Shown here: in pieces, positions 1-12,126 of the stretch | How positions within the stretch are numbered: the stretch's first letter is position 1 | How the letters are laid out: every line of letters starts with the position of its first letter | Source: Phaeotremella fagi | Taxonomy: Eukaryota; Basidiomycota; Tremellomycetes; Tremellales; Phaeotremellaceae | Assembly: GCA_001599715.1 (NCBI GenBank) | Contig: BCHU01000005.1 | Span: 1-64,000 of the forward strand | Direction: 5' to 3' | DNA length: 64,000 nt | Position numbers and translations under genes: made by a program | The notes under the pieces: model-generated | What the model was told of the DNA's origin: nothing | Seen by the model: only the letters and a program-made list of their open reading frames with translations | Databases searched by the model: none

Positions 1-27
1 TAACCCCCTAACCCCCTAACCCCCTAA
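1..27. repeat. Telomere repeat, three units of TAACCCCC
   Basis: The first 24 bases are three exact copies of TAACCCCC, followed by TAA. On the minus strand this reads TTAGGGGG, the telomere unit known from Cryptococcus-type basidiomycetes. The C-rich strand running 5' to 3' inward from the left edge is the orientation expected of a left chromosome end. Only three units are present, so the array is trimmed by the assembly or by the window. Confidence 0.93.
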
Positions 28-153
28 GTGACCATGGCAAGTTTCAGATACTGTGTCAACAGACCAAGGTGGAGAGGGAGATATCGTACAAGAGCCGCAA
101 ACTTCGTTATTTCGGTCCAAACAGAGTGAGTTTTCAAATTATGTCAAGAACGG

Positions 154-687
154 ATGCTGAAACCGTTAGCATCTTTACGTCAGAGACGGCAAGTGAGCCA
201 CAGTCCCTCCTACCTAGATATACTTACTGATGATAACCAAAGCATCAACCGTAACGACCACTTTCTCACTTGTGCTGAGGGAGGAGAGTTGGCGCCATCT
301 GGCGGTTATAAACAAGAGGGCGGTGCAATCTTCTACGTCTATCCTCAGCAATGCGAGGGAACGACTCCGGTATATCGTTGGTTTCACCCAGTCACTGGTG
401 ATCACTATTATACAAACGAAGATCAAGACAGTTTTGCAAGATCTGCAGGCTATATTTCTGAAGATATAGTTTTTGATGTTCTGACGAATGATTGCACGGA
501 TCCATCTACGGTCCCTTTCTATCGCTTATTCGCGGCTAAAACGATGGACCACCTGTGTACTGTCCATGAGCCTGAGACGCATTTAGAAGAGTTTGAGTTT
601 GAAGGATCGATTGGACGGGTACATTTGACGAATGCAGAAGGAACTGTTGCAGTGTATCGGTGGTATCAAACAAGACGGATTGCGTAG
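154..687 (+). CDS. DUF5648 domain protein, subtelomeric
   Basis: A 177-residue protein with two recognisable DUF5648 units: PVYRWFHPVTGDHYYTNE around residues 72-89 and PFYRLFAAKTMDHLCTV around 120-136, plus a final VYRWY near the C-terminus. DUF5648 is a beta-rich repeat domain common in secreted or surface proteins of basidiomycetes and bacteria; its function is unknown. No signal peptide is visible from this start. An alternative ATG at 141 opens another frame that could be spliced in through a GTGAGC donor at 193 to an acceptor near 283, replacing the N-terminus but keeping the domain. It is the gene nearest the telomere. Confidence 0.7.
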   Translation: MLKPLASLRQRRQVSHSPSYLDILTDDNQSINRNDHFLTCAEGGELAPSGGYKQEGGAIFYVYPQQCEGTTPVYRWFHPVTGDHYYTNEDQDSFARSAGYISEDIVFDVLTNDCTDPSTVPFYRLFAAKTMDHLCTVHEPETHLEEFEFEGSIGRVHLTNAEGTVAVYRWYQTRRIA

Positions 688-723
688 ACAGGCCGATGGT
701 CATTGTCTAATTTGAAGTTGTGA

Positions 724-1062
724 TCAGACATGGTGTGTACTGTATGCCTCGTTGTTGTATCTTGTCGTTGGTGATGTAAAAACAATGTCTTGAGAATTGG
801 ACAATGCTCTAGAATAGTTTATTTTCTCGACGACCTCTTCCTTAGTAGCTTCAATTGAACCACTGAACGTGGTGGGAAGAGCTTGCGAGGAAGTAGGATT
901 GGTCGACACCGCAGTAAAATGTGACACACTGACCAACTTGCGTCGTTTACCATCCACTTGTTCGTATCTGAAAATCGAGATAAAGATTGTTGATCTATAA
1001 ATCGTCGACCAACGACGATTCAACCGCTTTCCTTTGGAATCAATAATCCAGGGAATGTACAA
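724..1062 (-). pseudogene. Coding-like fragment, possible gene relic
   Basis: An open stretch of about 112 codons on the minus strand with no ATG at its head: the first codon is TTG, preceded by an in-frame TAG that could also be a splice acceptor (CCTAG). It ends in a proper stop. The composition (KGKRLNRRW, YEQVDGKRRKLV) is not low-complexity, but I recognise no family. It may be the last exon of a broken subtelomeric gene or a chance frame. Confidence 0.2.
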
Positions 1063-1635
1063 TGGCGTTAACTAGGAATTGTCGCCTCAAAGTGATAAAG
1101 TGAAATCTCGTATATACGATACATAGTCATTTTACTGACAAAGGCCCGAGGAACAGGTCGGACCCTCGCGGAATATCCTTTTGCAATTCACCATACCTTG
1201 AACAGGGATTAATAATTAACTGGACGATCTAGAATGGAATCGCGTGGGACCTATATTACCATCCAAGGGGCTCAGGGGAAAACCAAGGTTCCTGGGCGTC
1301 CAGAATGGGAGAGGCGCACGTCTGCCGAAAAGTTAAAAGGGAGCGGGCCAGAAGGTTCAGGATTTTGGACGAAAAAGTCGATTAAGGAGGGTACCTTCAT
1401 GAAAGGTTCTTCTGGGACGATGGAATCCACTTGTTCGTTGTTATCTTTATCTTTCACTATCCAGATAGCACTTTCCAACAGACGACAGACCAATTCGTGT
1501 TGGATCTCATACATCTATAATCCATATCTCGCGGTCGAGCTTTGTCGTATTGTCGTATCAGACGTGAGTGGATGCCCTATCTCCCGGCCACGTCTCAAAC
1601 GCGAAGAATCTGCATTGACCTTCAATAGTCTAACC

Positions 1636-3604
1636 ATGACGTCGACCGTCTCAGCAACGCCGGATCGTTTGAGAACCAAAAACAGCCCTCGCAATTCCCC
1701 ACCCTTGCTTTCGAGCAACGACGCCCGTGTGTCCAACGTTCAAATCGATAGTCCAACCAAATCACCAGGACGTAGAAAGCCAGTCCCCGCTCATCTTCAA
1801 CTTGGCGTGGTCGATACTATTATCCCAGCATCCCATCCTTTTGCGTCTCCCTCACCAACCACTGGAAGCTCGCCAATGATCAAGGTTGCGTCCAAACCCT
1901 CCAGTCCATCTCTTTCCAAATTCCCATCACCATCTCTCAGCTCAAATCCATCGCCAGCTTCCACCCCAGGCTCCTCCAAACCAGGCGAGGATTACTTCAC
2001 CCCTCCTCGAGGTGTTCCTCCACCACCACGAAGAAATGTGTCGGGTTTGGGTATCATCAATGGGGGCATACCAAGGTCGTCGTCGTTGATGGCATCAAAC
2101 TCTTCTCAATCCTTGAACCGCTCTGGTAGTGGACGTGGGTACATCAATCAAACGTTCATGGAAAGGCCAAAAAACTCCTCCTCCACAGCAACGGCCTCTA
2201 CTCCAAAGACTTCAACAAACCACTTTGATCTCATGGAGGCACTTCAATCTATGCCCGAACCAGCTGTATCACTCGATCATCCTTTACCACCATTGCCCAC
2301 AGGAGTCGTTCTCGGTACTGGATTCGATTCCACAGCATCGTCGCAATACAACCTCCCAATGACCCCCCAGTTATCAAGCGATAAACCCCCTGCGACAGTC
2401 CAAGGTGACGTGACGTCGATCACTGGCGTTGCTGATTTCAACGAAGAACAAGATGACGGTTCTTTGGTATCAGCTGGCTCGAAACAGACAACAGGTGATG
2501 AAGAATTTTCTGTCGATCGTGTTCCAACAAAAAGACAGCTTTGGGAAGCAGGACAGATGTTGATCAAGGACGAGGACGGGAATGATGTAAAGTATGGTGA
2601 TTTGTTTCCCAAGTGGGAGGATTCACGTCATTTGAAAACGGTAGTGTTCTTCATCAGGCAAGTGGGTCTATTTGTTTCGTTTCGTCTACTAACCCATCGT
2701 AGAAGTTTCTGGTGTGGCCAATGTCAGGATTATACAGTCGCGTCAATCGCTCATCTAGACCCGGTAGCACTGGAAAAGGCTGGTATCAAGGTTGTTGTCA
2801 TTGGTTGTGGATCTTGGAAAATCATCAAAAAATATCGAGAGATCTTCAACTGCCCATTCCCACTTTACGTCGACGGTCCTAGAAAGCTGTACAGTCTCAT
2901 GGGGTAGGTCGTTGTGCGTAATGTTCTGACCTTAGAATGACCAAATTGACCTACGACTTTGGACCGAAAACGGGAAGAGCAGAGTATCATCGTAAAACCA
3001 TTGGTAAACAGGTTCTCTCAGGGTTCAAGGTGGGTAACGTCTTGATCGTGCTAACCACAGAACGGCATCTTTAAACTACCTAGAGGTGCTCCTGGACGTG
3101 GTCATCAACTCGGGGGAGAGTTTATCATCTCAGCAGGTTGGGTTGTCGATTTTGCTCATCGAATGACGAACTTTAGCAGTAGGTCGGAGAAAGAAGTAGT
3201 AACTGACCCTAGACCACATGGAGGCTGATGACGTTTGTCGTTTGGCTGGTTGTCCCAGACCCACGACGTCAGAGGTGATCCAATACGAAGTCGAAGAAAG
3301 TAAACGCGTAGAACTCGAACGTCTAGAACTGGAAATGAAGCAATGGCGTGAAGGTCGTGAGAACGAGCTGGACAGGTGAGTAAGGTTGAGGACTGCTCTG
3401 ACCCACAGGATGAGACGTAAAAAGGAGGAACGAAGGAGTCCTGCCGCTAGTGAATTGTCCGAAAACCAATTGTTCTTTGAACACAACGACGACGAACCCT
3501 CCATCGCCGTAGAAGAGATGGACAAGAGGTTTGAGCGGGTCATGGCTTTGGAGAGGGAACGACAGGGGTTCAAGAACGGATTGGTCGTTGACGTTGAGGG
3601 TTAG
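1636..3604 (+). CDS. Peroxiredoxin-like (AhpC/TSA_2, PRXL2-type) protein with disordered N-terminus
   Basis: The C-terminal half carries a thioredoxin-fold AhpC-TSA_2 domain. It runs from KTVVFFIR through the redox-type motif FWCGQCQDY (two Cys separated by two residues) to VVVIGCGSW, and later GGEFI and FAHRM. The roughly 300 N-terminal residues are Ser/Pro-rich and look disordered. The ORF is open back to an ATG at 1234, but 1234-1635 reads like leader sequence; ATG 1636 has a good ACCATGA context. Five introns fit: 2658-2702 (a GC-AG intron), 2904-2935 (32 nt), one ending in CCACAG before NGIFKLPRG, one before HMEADDVCR, and one before MRRKKEE. A coiled, acidic C-terminal tail follows. It probably acts in redox homeostasis; the substrate is unknown. 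Converges with the permease at 3726. Confidence 0.82.
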
Positions 3605-3725
3605 TTGTATCGTATAGACTGATGTGATTTTGGGTTTAGGCTTCTCGATAAAGTCTGGTTCGACTTGAACATTGCATCTTATCTATTCCAACCAATCTGT
3701 TACAACCTTTCTCATACCCTACCCT

Positions 3726-5497
3726 CTAATAGACATAGACGAACCGTGGGTTCTCAAAGTCAGTCTGATCTTGCCATTCGTCCAACAATCCATCGGCGTG
3801 TGCAGACAAGTGGTGCTCTTCCAATTGCTTCGCTTTACGCTTGTTGAGGTAGACCAAGTACTGAACGTCAGCAGAGTTAATCCCCTTCACTCACGAATCG
3901 GTAAATCAAAAGAAGGAAAATGGAAATGACCCAACAACACATCATGGTAGTCACACCGGTGGTGTATTTTGGAGCGTCAGCGTCTTGGAATGTTTGTGGT
4001 GCAATCTGACATCAGTAACGTACGATCCAACGTCACTCACCAAGTTACCAACACAGTATCCAACATACGCCAAGGCGTAGACGATCATCTTCTTGGTGTA
4101 ACCACCAGTGTTGGAGTACATCAATCCCATCAGAACGATATAAGGGCCCCAGAAGAAATAAGCCAAGTAAAGACCAGCGAGAGACCCTCCTTGGTTGGAT
4201 CTTGGCAGGACATAGAGCAAAATGGTACCGATCAAAGGGGGGAAACAACCACCGATGGCGGCGTAGGTCATGTGTCCAGTTCTACGACCAATGTAGGAGA
4301 AGAGAACGGAACCGATTTGAGAAAAGACACCAGTTGGAATGTTCAACAGTGTAGTTTGCTTCGCACTGAAACCGAGAGACGAGACGATGATCGAGTTGAA
4401 ACTGGAGTCAGCGTTGGTCAACCATCAGGACTTACGTTGAGAGACCACCGTTTGGAATGTTGACCAAAGCGTTGATGACAAAAACGATCCAGGTTTTGGG
4501 ATCAATGAGAGCCTCGATAGCTTGGTTGTACTTGAACTTCTTGTTCAAGACTCCAGTACGGTTATCACTCATTCTCCTGGTAGCAATGACACGTTGACGC
4601 AGGGTCAACCACCATGCAGTCATGGGTGAAGCGGGAAGGAAGATAAACATGAGGATACTCCAAACAAAAGTGATACCACCGACAAGGGTGAACAACAGTT
4701 GCCATTGTTTGATAGCAGTTCCAGTGTATGACACACAGGCAAAGGAGATGACACCGTTGACGATACTTGAACATGTGGTGAACATGATCGCGGTACGCAT
4801 AGGTTGTTCATCACGCGTCCACCAGGTTGATACCTGTTGTCAGTTCTGATCAGACAGCCAGACCTACGATGATACCAAAAGCGACCGAGATGACGGACTC
4901 GAAGACACCGAGGATGACACGGATGGCGATTTCAGGAGCAAACGATTTGGCTCCTACTTGAGAGATGGTCATGATACCCCAGATCATGACCTGAGCAGAG
5001 ACGTAGTAGTTGGCGGAAACTTTTTGCATTGCCATGAGAGAAGGTACGATCGCAGCCATTGCACCGAAATAGATGACCGAAGAAACCCAAGAGTATTGTT
5101 GACCGACCAAACCAAGATCGGTACGGAAGTTCATGACAGCAGCAGCTTGACCGATGGCGACTTTATCGAGAGATCCCATCACTGACGTTAGAGACAGCGA
5201 GCGGCTTGACACTCACAGAAAGCGAATAAACACAGGGGAATGACGATTGGGTCGATTCTTCGAAGGATTTTCTTGATTTCAGCGTCAGTAGCTGGCGCCA
5301 ATAGCTCGTCGGCATCGGGGCGAGAAGCGATCCTGGGGTCAGTGGGAACGTAAGACATCGACTTACTCTGCCAAGAACTTTCCTGCAGCGTCGTCATTGA
5401 CTTCATCGACTTCAACGTGGTGACCTGTAGCACCAAGATCCTTCTCAGCGTCGTATTCGACTGGGTGGGCTTGAATGGAAGCTGGTTCCTTCTCCAT
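3726..5497 (-). CDS. MFS permease, Dal5/allantoate family
   Basis: About 500 residues with roughly twelve membrane segments, belonging to the anion:cation symporter branch of the major facilitator superfamily (Dal5-like). Family signs are the N-terminal KKILRRIDPIVIPLCLFAFC segment, FNSIIVSSLGFSAKQTTLLN, the YIGRRTGHMTY loop and the terminal DFENPRFVYVY, close to the usual Dal5 tail. The start is ATG 5497 (MEKEPASIQAHPVEYDAEKD). Exons join through very short introns, for example 35 nt ending CTAACGTCAG near 5182. Members import allantoate, ureidosuccinate, dipeptides or other small carboxylates; the substrate is not predictable here. Its position next to 5-oxoprolinase suggests uptake of an organic nitrogen compound. 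Confidence 0.88.
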
Positions 5498-5927
5498 GAT
5501 TGATAGATGGGTTGTTGGATAAGAAGCAAAGGTAGATGTTTGAATATATATGCAGTCAGGGTATTGAATTGACGGGTTTGTAATTTTCCGACTTGTCAGT
5601 CGTAGCTTATCTTTGAAATTTGTCGGAGATTGAGAATCCTACAGTTTATGGTTTTCGTAACTTAATTGACCAGGCCCTGAACGTAAAACCCAATCACCTT
5701 GCACCAGTTCATTCCGAGGAAAGAGAACCCGCGGAAAGGAGGTCTTATCGCGCCAATCAAGATCTGCTACGACATCCAAGGCACCGGACGAAGATTGTGG
5801 CACTTGAAATTGCATCTTCCTTGGCAAGATGAGTTCTTGACACTGAGTACCACTCATACTCCGCTCGAACGCTCCATTGACTTGACAAATGCATAACCAT
5901 CTAATACAACTAAATATAAACCAAACC
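5498..5927. other. Intergenic, upstream of permease and downstream of 5-oxoprolinase
   Basis: About 430 bases with no convincing reading frame. The part next to 5497 should hold the permease promoter; one CGG triplet (in TTTGTCGGAGATT, around 5615-5630) could serve a Zn2Cys6 regulator. Nothing else is recognisable. Confidence 0.4.
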
Positions 5928-8900
5928 CTACCCTTGAGTCTCTTGTCCCGATGTAAAAGCAGCTATACTGCCGTTGGCTCTCGTGTATGCAGCTTGAAAC
6001 TTTTCAGCTTGACTGGCTGGAACGTTTCTAGCCACTTCCCTGGCCAAACCGTCAAGAGCAGCCTCGTCATCTGGTAAACCGTAACCACCGGCACCAGGGG
6101 TGTGAATAACGAATTTTTCTCCAGCAGAGAGTCTGGCGTCAGTCATGCAACAGCTACCACTCACTTGAAAGAACAAGCTGGTTTGGTTCTTAAAACTCTC
6201 TCTTTCCCATTGACGTTACGTTTCCAAAAGGTGATACCCTTTCCACCTGGTTTACCACCGTGTAAACCGTAAGCTGGAGTGATTCTTCTTTCACCAATGT
6301 GGGATGCCTGAAGTCAGCACAGTCACACGTTCAACTCACCATGACATCGACTCTTGCTTGATATTCTCTGATAACACCGTCACCTCCGTTGTACTGACCT
6401 TTACCACCGGAGCCTCTTCGAATGGAGAACTCGGTAACGAGCAGTGGGAAACGTTTCTCTGCAATCTCGACATCGCAGATTCGCGTGTTTGACATCTGTC
6501 GTCAGTAACGTACAACAATAGACCTACATGGACGTGAGTAGCAGCTTGACCGTGGAATCCAGGACCTGCACCAGCTCCACCACAGATCGTCTCTGCGTAA
6601 CACCATTCTTTGTAATCAAGAGCAGTGTAGTTCATTGTCCCTTGAGAACCAGCAAGAGTCTCGAAAGCCTTGAAGATGACATCGACACATCGTTGAGACG
6701 TTTCAGTGTTACCTGATGACACGGCGGCGTCGTTGCTTGGTGACAAGATTGTTCCCGGTGGGATAACAAGTTCAATGGCTTCGAGCACACCAGCGTTCAT
6801 TGGAATGTCTGCGTTGACCATGACACGAAGACAGTACATCATTGCGGAACGAACGACTGCGGGTGGAATGTTCAAGTTGTTGTAGGTCTCCAATGACGTT
6901 CCAGTGAAATCGAACGTCGCTGACCCATCGTCTCTAACGTCAACACGGAGCTTAAGCGTGGCACCATCGTCCATGTACTCTTCTGCAATGAACGGGGAGT
7001 CCTTGACACGAGTTTTGAGTAGATCACGGACAGCAATTTCGGCGTTGGTCCTGATAGCGCCCATGTAATGTTGAACGACTTCTTTGCCGTATCTAAGATT
7101 AGCTCTGCCAAACACACCACTTACTCTCTGAACAACGCATGGATTTGAGCTCCACCGATGGCACAAGCCGAACATTTCGCTTTGAGATCAGAGATGTTGA
7201 CCCATGGTTGACGTGGTGGTAAACAACCTGGATAAGAACCAGCTTTCGCAAAGGCCTCGCGCAACCCTTCTTCATTGAGAACACCGTCACGAACGAGGAA
7301 CATGGAACTGATGGCAACACCTTCCTGCCATGCCTCTGTCGAATGCGGTGGCATACTGTTACCGTCCATACCACCGATATCACCGTGATGACCTCTCCCA
7401 GCGACCCAGAAAACAATCTCTGTTGGATCGTTCTCGTCAAAGATGGGTTGGATCACGGTCAAATCGGGCAAATGGGTTCCACCAGCGACTTGCATGTTGG
7501 AAACGAGAATGTCTCCTGGGCGCAATTGTCCCTTGTGAAGTTCTGCCTGGTACTCCACTGCGTATTGCATACTACCGAGATGGACTGGGACGTTTGGAGC
7601 GTTGGCGACGAGTGAGGCGTCAGGACCAAAGATGGCACAACTGAAATCTAGACGTTCTTTGATTTGAACAGACATGGCGGTCTTTTGAAGAGCTCTACCC
7701 ATTTGTTCAGCGATACCCATGAACCTATGACTGAAGATGGACAATTGAATAGGGTCGACGATCTTGGAGTCGATGACTGGGCGTGGACCCAAACCGACAT
7801 CGATGTAAACACTGTCACGTAAGATTCTTGCCTTGTTGTGGGGGTGAAGGACAATGGTTTGAGTCTTGTCAAGGAGGATACCAGGACCGTGGACCAGTGT
7901 TCCAGGCTCTAAATCGGCTAATCGATACAGCGGCGCATCTTGGAAATCTCCAACTTCCTCAAAGAACATTGAGTTGGTACCGAACGACAGTTTACTGTCG
8001 ACTGGGATGACAGGAAGTTCTTGAAGGTCTTTAACAAAGACACTGTCGTTGGATTCAGCTACTTCAGCCAAACCAATAGCTCTGACACGAATGTTTTCAA
8101 TGTCGATAGGGGCGTCAAGGTTGAAAGCGAATTCTCGTTTGTGGAGGTCTTCAAACTCTTTACCGAAATCCAGTGATTCAGGTTCCAAGACCATGATCTT
8201 GGTGTCGGAACCGCGGTATTTGAGGTTGAGGTAGCGTTCGTATTTGATTTTGGTTTTGGAAATACCCTGAGCGAGTAACTGTTCCCGACCTTGAGCTTCG
8301 AGAGCTTGGAAACGGGTAGCGATAGAGGCTTGGGCATCGGGACCGTATTGAACCAACAACGGTTCAGAGTTGTCAACAGCGACATCAGCCAAAGCCATTC
8401 CGTAAGCGGACAGGAGAGAGGAGTATCTGGGGTCAGCACTGTTCAACGGGTTACCCACTTGTGAATGATGACATTGTGCATACCAAGAACTTGAGCCAAA
8501 GCACAGGCGTGTTGACCACCCGCACCGCCGAAACAAGCCAGGTTGTGAGCACTGGTACGGAAACCACGCTGCTCGGTCAAGGCTCTGATAGGACGAGCCA
8601 TGGCAGTGTTGGCGACTTTAATGAAACCACTGGCAACTTGAGCCGGAGACAACGTGCTGTTGTTTTCTTTGTTGATGATCTCGGTGAGTTCCTGGAATTT
8701 GGTTTTGACAATGTCGTAGTCCAAGGGCATGTCCTCGGTAGGTCCAAAGACTGACGTTAGTGTGCACACAGTTTGACTCACTCTTTGGGAACGAGTCGAC
8801 ATGGATACGTCCGAGGAAGACGTTGGCGTCGGTCACAGTCAAAGGGCCTCCTTTTCTACCTGTCAGCGGGAACGAGCCAGGACCTACCTGTAACAAGCTG

Positions 8901-10287
8901 GACCTGGGTGGGCACCGGCAGATTCTGGACCGGCTAAGAAAAGACCATTCTTGTAGAACAGGATCGAACCACCACCAGCGGCGACGGTGTTGATATCAAG
9001 TTGAGGTGTTTGAATGGTAACACCAGCAGTGGTTGTCTCAAAGACGTGCTCGTAACTACCTCCGTATCGGGAAACATCGGTAGACTGGGGTCAGTGTGCG
9101 TGGTGTGTAACACTCACAGTCCCTCCCATATCAAAACCGATAACAGGGGACCCATCCAGAGGGTCATATGACGTCTTGGCGAAACCGACAACACCACCAG
9201 CAGGTCCAGCTGACGTCAGCTAGTTCACACACTTACTCACAAAGAATCGCCTTTAACCCAGTAAAACGACGAAAGTCGCACAGAGCTCCGTCACTCTGCA
9301 TGAACGACACTCTGCACCCAGAGTCGTCTTGAAGTTGGTTCTTGAAACCAGCTGCGAAACCGTTCAAATATTTTGTAACTTCTGGTGTGAGGTAAGCGTC
9401 TGCAGTAGCAGAACCACCTCTTGAAACCAAGTTGATCATGGCTTGAAGATCAGACGAAACTGAAATGTGGGTGAAGCCCATGGACCTGGCGATGATCTCA
9501 ACTTGCTTCTCGTGTGCAGGGTAGAGGTACGAGTGAACGAGAACGATGGCGACTGATCGATAACCTTCGTCGTACACAACTTGGAGATCACGTTTGACCT
9601 CGGCTTCGTCTACATGTCAGTCGTGTTCAAGTTTTGTCACTCACCGACACCCTTGAAAAGTCTCATTTTGGCACCGTTGACACCGTCGACCAGTGTACCG
9701 ACGCTGCTGTATGCTTCAGGAGCGAGACTTGGATCGTTTTCGAATTCGATCCATTCTGGAGCGACACGTTCGTCAACCTCGACAACTTTGCTGTACAGGA
9801 CGTCGGGCTATTGTCAGTGAGGTCATAGCACGACTCACTTTTTTGATAGCAAGTTGGAACAAATGAGGTCTAGTTTGGGTACCAATCTCAAGACCGTCTT
9901 TGAAACCTTTGGTAATGACGAGAGCACATCTTTCACCTTTTCGTTCGAGTAAAGCGTTGGTTCTGACATCAGTGACGGTCTTAAAGTTGACCTACGCAAC
10001 TGTCGTCCCCATACGAAGATATTCAATTCTTGAAGTGTCGATAACTTGATCACGAGGGATTTTGGTATCTGTGAACCATTCCAGAACACGTCTGACACCT
10101 TCACGAGGTGCGTCGGGGTAGCTAAAGTCAGCACTGCACCGATTCTTGCTCACTTTTGTGGATCAACCGATAACAACTTTACCAAGTGATCACCTTTACT
10201 TTCTGAAAACGCGATAACATCGCAGAACGTTCCTCCTCTATCGATACAGATTTGAACCTTGTCTTGTGGTTTAATAGCGATAGGCAT
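5928..10287 (-). CDS. OXP1: 5-oxoprolinase (ATP-hydrolysing), HyuA+HyuB fusion
   Basis: A full-length eukaryotic 5-oxoprolinase of about 1,300 residues, opening 5-oxo-L-proline to L-glutamate with ATP in the cytosolic gamma-glutamyl cycle. The start [21 protein letters not shown] contains the hallmark [16 protein letters not shown] joins [10 protein letters not shown] across a 33-nt intron (9963-9995), exactly as in the family. The HyuA part continues with MGGTSTDVSRY-type sequence, and [16 protein letters not shown] lies before the HyuB part. The HyuB half includes [30 protein letters not shown] and, near the end, [14 protein letters not shown]. At least ten introns of about 30-40 nt interrupt it, one only 31 nt (9210-9240). 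The start at 10287 gives the conserved N-terminus. Neighbouring oxidase and permease genes suggest amino-acid scavenging. Confidence 0.95.
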
Positions 10288-10642
10288 TTTATTGTGTCGC
10301 TATTGATATTGTTGAGCTTGAACACACAGTTCATTGTGCTTATATGGTAACTCTGTGTACAAAAGTAGGTTGTAAATCCGAAATGGGTTCCATGTCGAGC
10401 GGAACTATGTAAATCCTTTTTCCAGAGTAGAGAAAACAAAGTCGCGAGTTGATTGGTCATTGAAAGATCGATGATAGCGACTGTGGCGTTAACTACGGTG
10501 GAGATAGGCGATTCAGGTCAGGACAATTTAGTGACTGGGAATGAAGAGGGAAGAGGATTGCATCATAAGCACTGTTTCTCGCAGAGTATACTGCTGGCAA
10601 CGACTTTACACTTGATGCATAGACAACAGCACTACGATTTAA
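10288..10642. promoter_or_regulatory. Upstream region of 5-oxoprolinase
   Basis: 355 bases between the 5-oxoprolinase start and the end of the flavin oxidase gene, which runs the same way. No gene is visible. It holds a CCAAT-box core (GATTGGTCATTG around 10451, minus-strand CCAAT), a plausible activator site, but no clear TATA box. Confidence 0.35.
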
Positions 10643-12126
10643 TCACACCAGCTCCTCCTTTTTCACCAACGCCTTGAGATCGAGTGGTTTTCGCTCCATT
10701 CCAACGCGTGCTGGATCGACAGAGGCTGCTTCTCTGGTGACACGCCATTTCTCTGTCAAGTGGAGATCCAATGAACCCTCTAATCTCTCACGAATAAGAT
10801 CGCCGATGATAGGGAGAAACTGGTATCAGTGATGTCTCTACTCTACCCACCTTGAAAGCGTGACCGGCACCACCTGTAGCGAACAGTAATGACGGGTATC
10901 TGGGTGAGTAGTCAATGATCCAGTTGGCATCAACGACATCCGAGTACCAACACATTCGTGTGAAAGAGCAAGGCACTAAGGTTAGCATGAGTAGAGTCAA
11001 AACTCACTTTCTGCAAGCTCTGGATATATGATTGCTAGTTGCTCTCGTAGGTCGTCGTAAGACTCTTTCGGAATCCACCCTGTTTGTTACTATTGAACAT
11101 GATTCACACTCACCGACTCCGTTTTCCTCTGCATACGCCACAGCATCTAGATCTGTAGCTGTTCGTGGGACACCTGTTTCTGAAGTGTATCCAGCTCTAT
11201 GCAGCGCAAATTTCAAAATCCCTTGATCGTTTGGCTGGTTTCAGCTAAGTTCACTCGGGTACTCACTGGAAAGGAGTAGTAACCACTACCGTCGTGATGC
11301 ATACTGACAGGAATGGAAGCGTATCGCTGGTGTTGTTCAGGTGAAAGCTGTATCGTTGCGACTGTTTGACCAGTCGCGGTGATTAAACCCTTGGCCATCA
11401 TCCCCTCCAAAGCCGGATGACTCGGTGTCCATGATCCCAAAGCTAAAACCACTCGATCCGCAAAGAATTCCCGCCCGTCTTCACATCTAACACCTGTAAC
11501 GTTACTCCCGTCTTCCGACACAACAAGTGTCGACAAATTTGCTCCAGTCACCAGCTCACCACCGAGTTCCTTGATCCAGTCGTAAAGTTTGTTCACAGCT
11601 CCAGTAGCATTTGCCCATCCACCGGTTGGATTGTGATAGCCTCTGACCTCGGGTCCTGGTGGACGTACTGGAATATCAGGGTGTGGTCCGAGTAGTGTCA
11701 TGAAATCTTCGGGACAATTGAGAAGCTTGATTTTAGGCTCTTTTTCTTGTACATTCTTCAAAGTCCTCCTCACACGATCACCAGTATGTCCTTCACAGTG
11801 CAAACCACGCACGACGACGCCGGTTCTAGGATTAGTCTTGTTCCAACACCAACTCACTGATGATAGATACCTTTCCACTCTGGTTTGTTCCACTCGATGA
11901 TTGCTCTTTGCGCCAACTTTGCATAATCGTCATCTGCGTAATCCATCCTAACCACCTTGTTGTAGTCGCAAGACGCAGCATCCAGAGCAGGTAGCTGAGT
12001 CGCTCTGTCGATGACCGTTACTGGACCATACTTTCCAGAACGCAACAGAGAAACCGCTGTAGCCGCTCCAAACTCTCCTGCACCAACGATCAACACTGAT
12101 GGTTTACCTTCCAGAGTGATAGTCAT
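10643..12126 (-). CDS. FAD-dependent amine oxidase, sarcosine/fructosyl-amino-acid oxidase type
   Basis: About 430 residues. The N-terminus VLIVGAGEFGAATAVSLLRSG is a Rossmann dinucleotide fold (GxGxxG) for FAD. VVLALGSWTP lies mid-protein. The C-terminal TRMCWYSDV...ATGGAGHAFKFLPIIGD block is diagnostic of the monomeric sarcosine oxidase/fructosyl amine oxidase family, and its Cys is at the position that anchors FAD covalently in characterised members. Such enzymes oxidise secondary amines (sarcosine, pipecolate, Amadori-type glycated amino acids), giving H2O2. The stop TGA at 10643-10645 follows KKEELV; there is no peroxisomal SKL. Exons join through short introns, e.g. one at the YSFP junction. 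It is divergent from a Zn2Cys6 regulator at 12507, a likely controller. Confidence 0.9.

Noticed and set aside
1234..1635. N-terminal extension of the peroxiredoxin-like protein from ATG 1234
   Set aside because: The frame is open, but the residues are unlike the Ser/Pro-rich region that follows and unlike the family; ATG 1636 has better context. The stretch is treated as leader.
3665..4463. Plus-strand frames over the permease
   Set aside because: The minus strand carries twelve membrane segments and the Dal5 tail; the plus frames are shadows.
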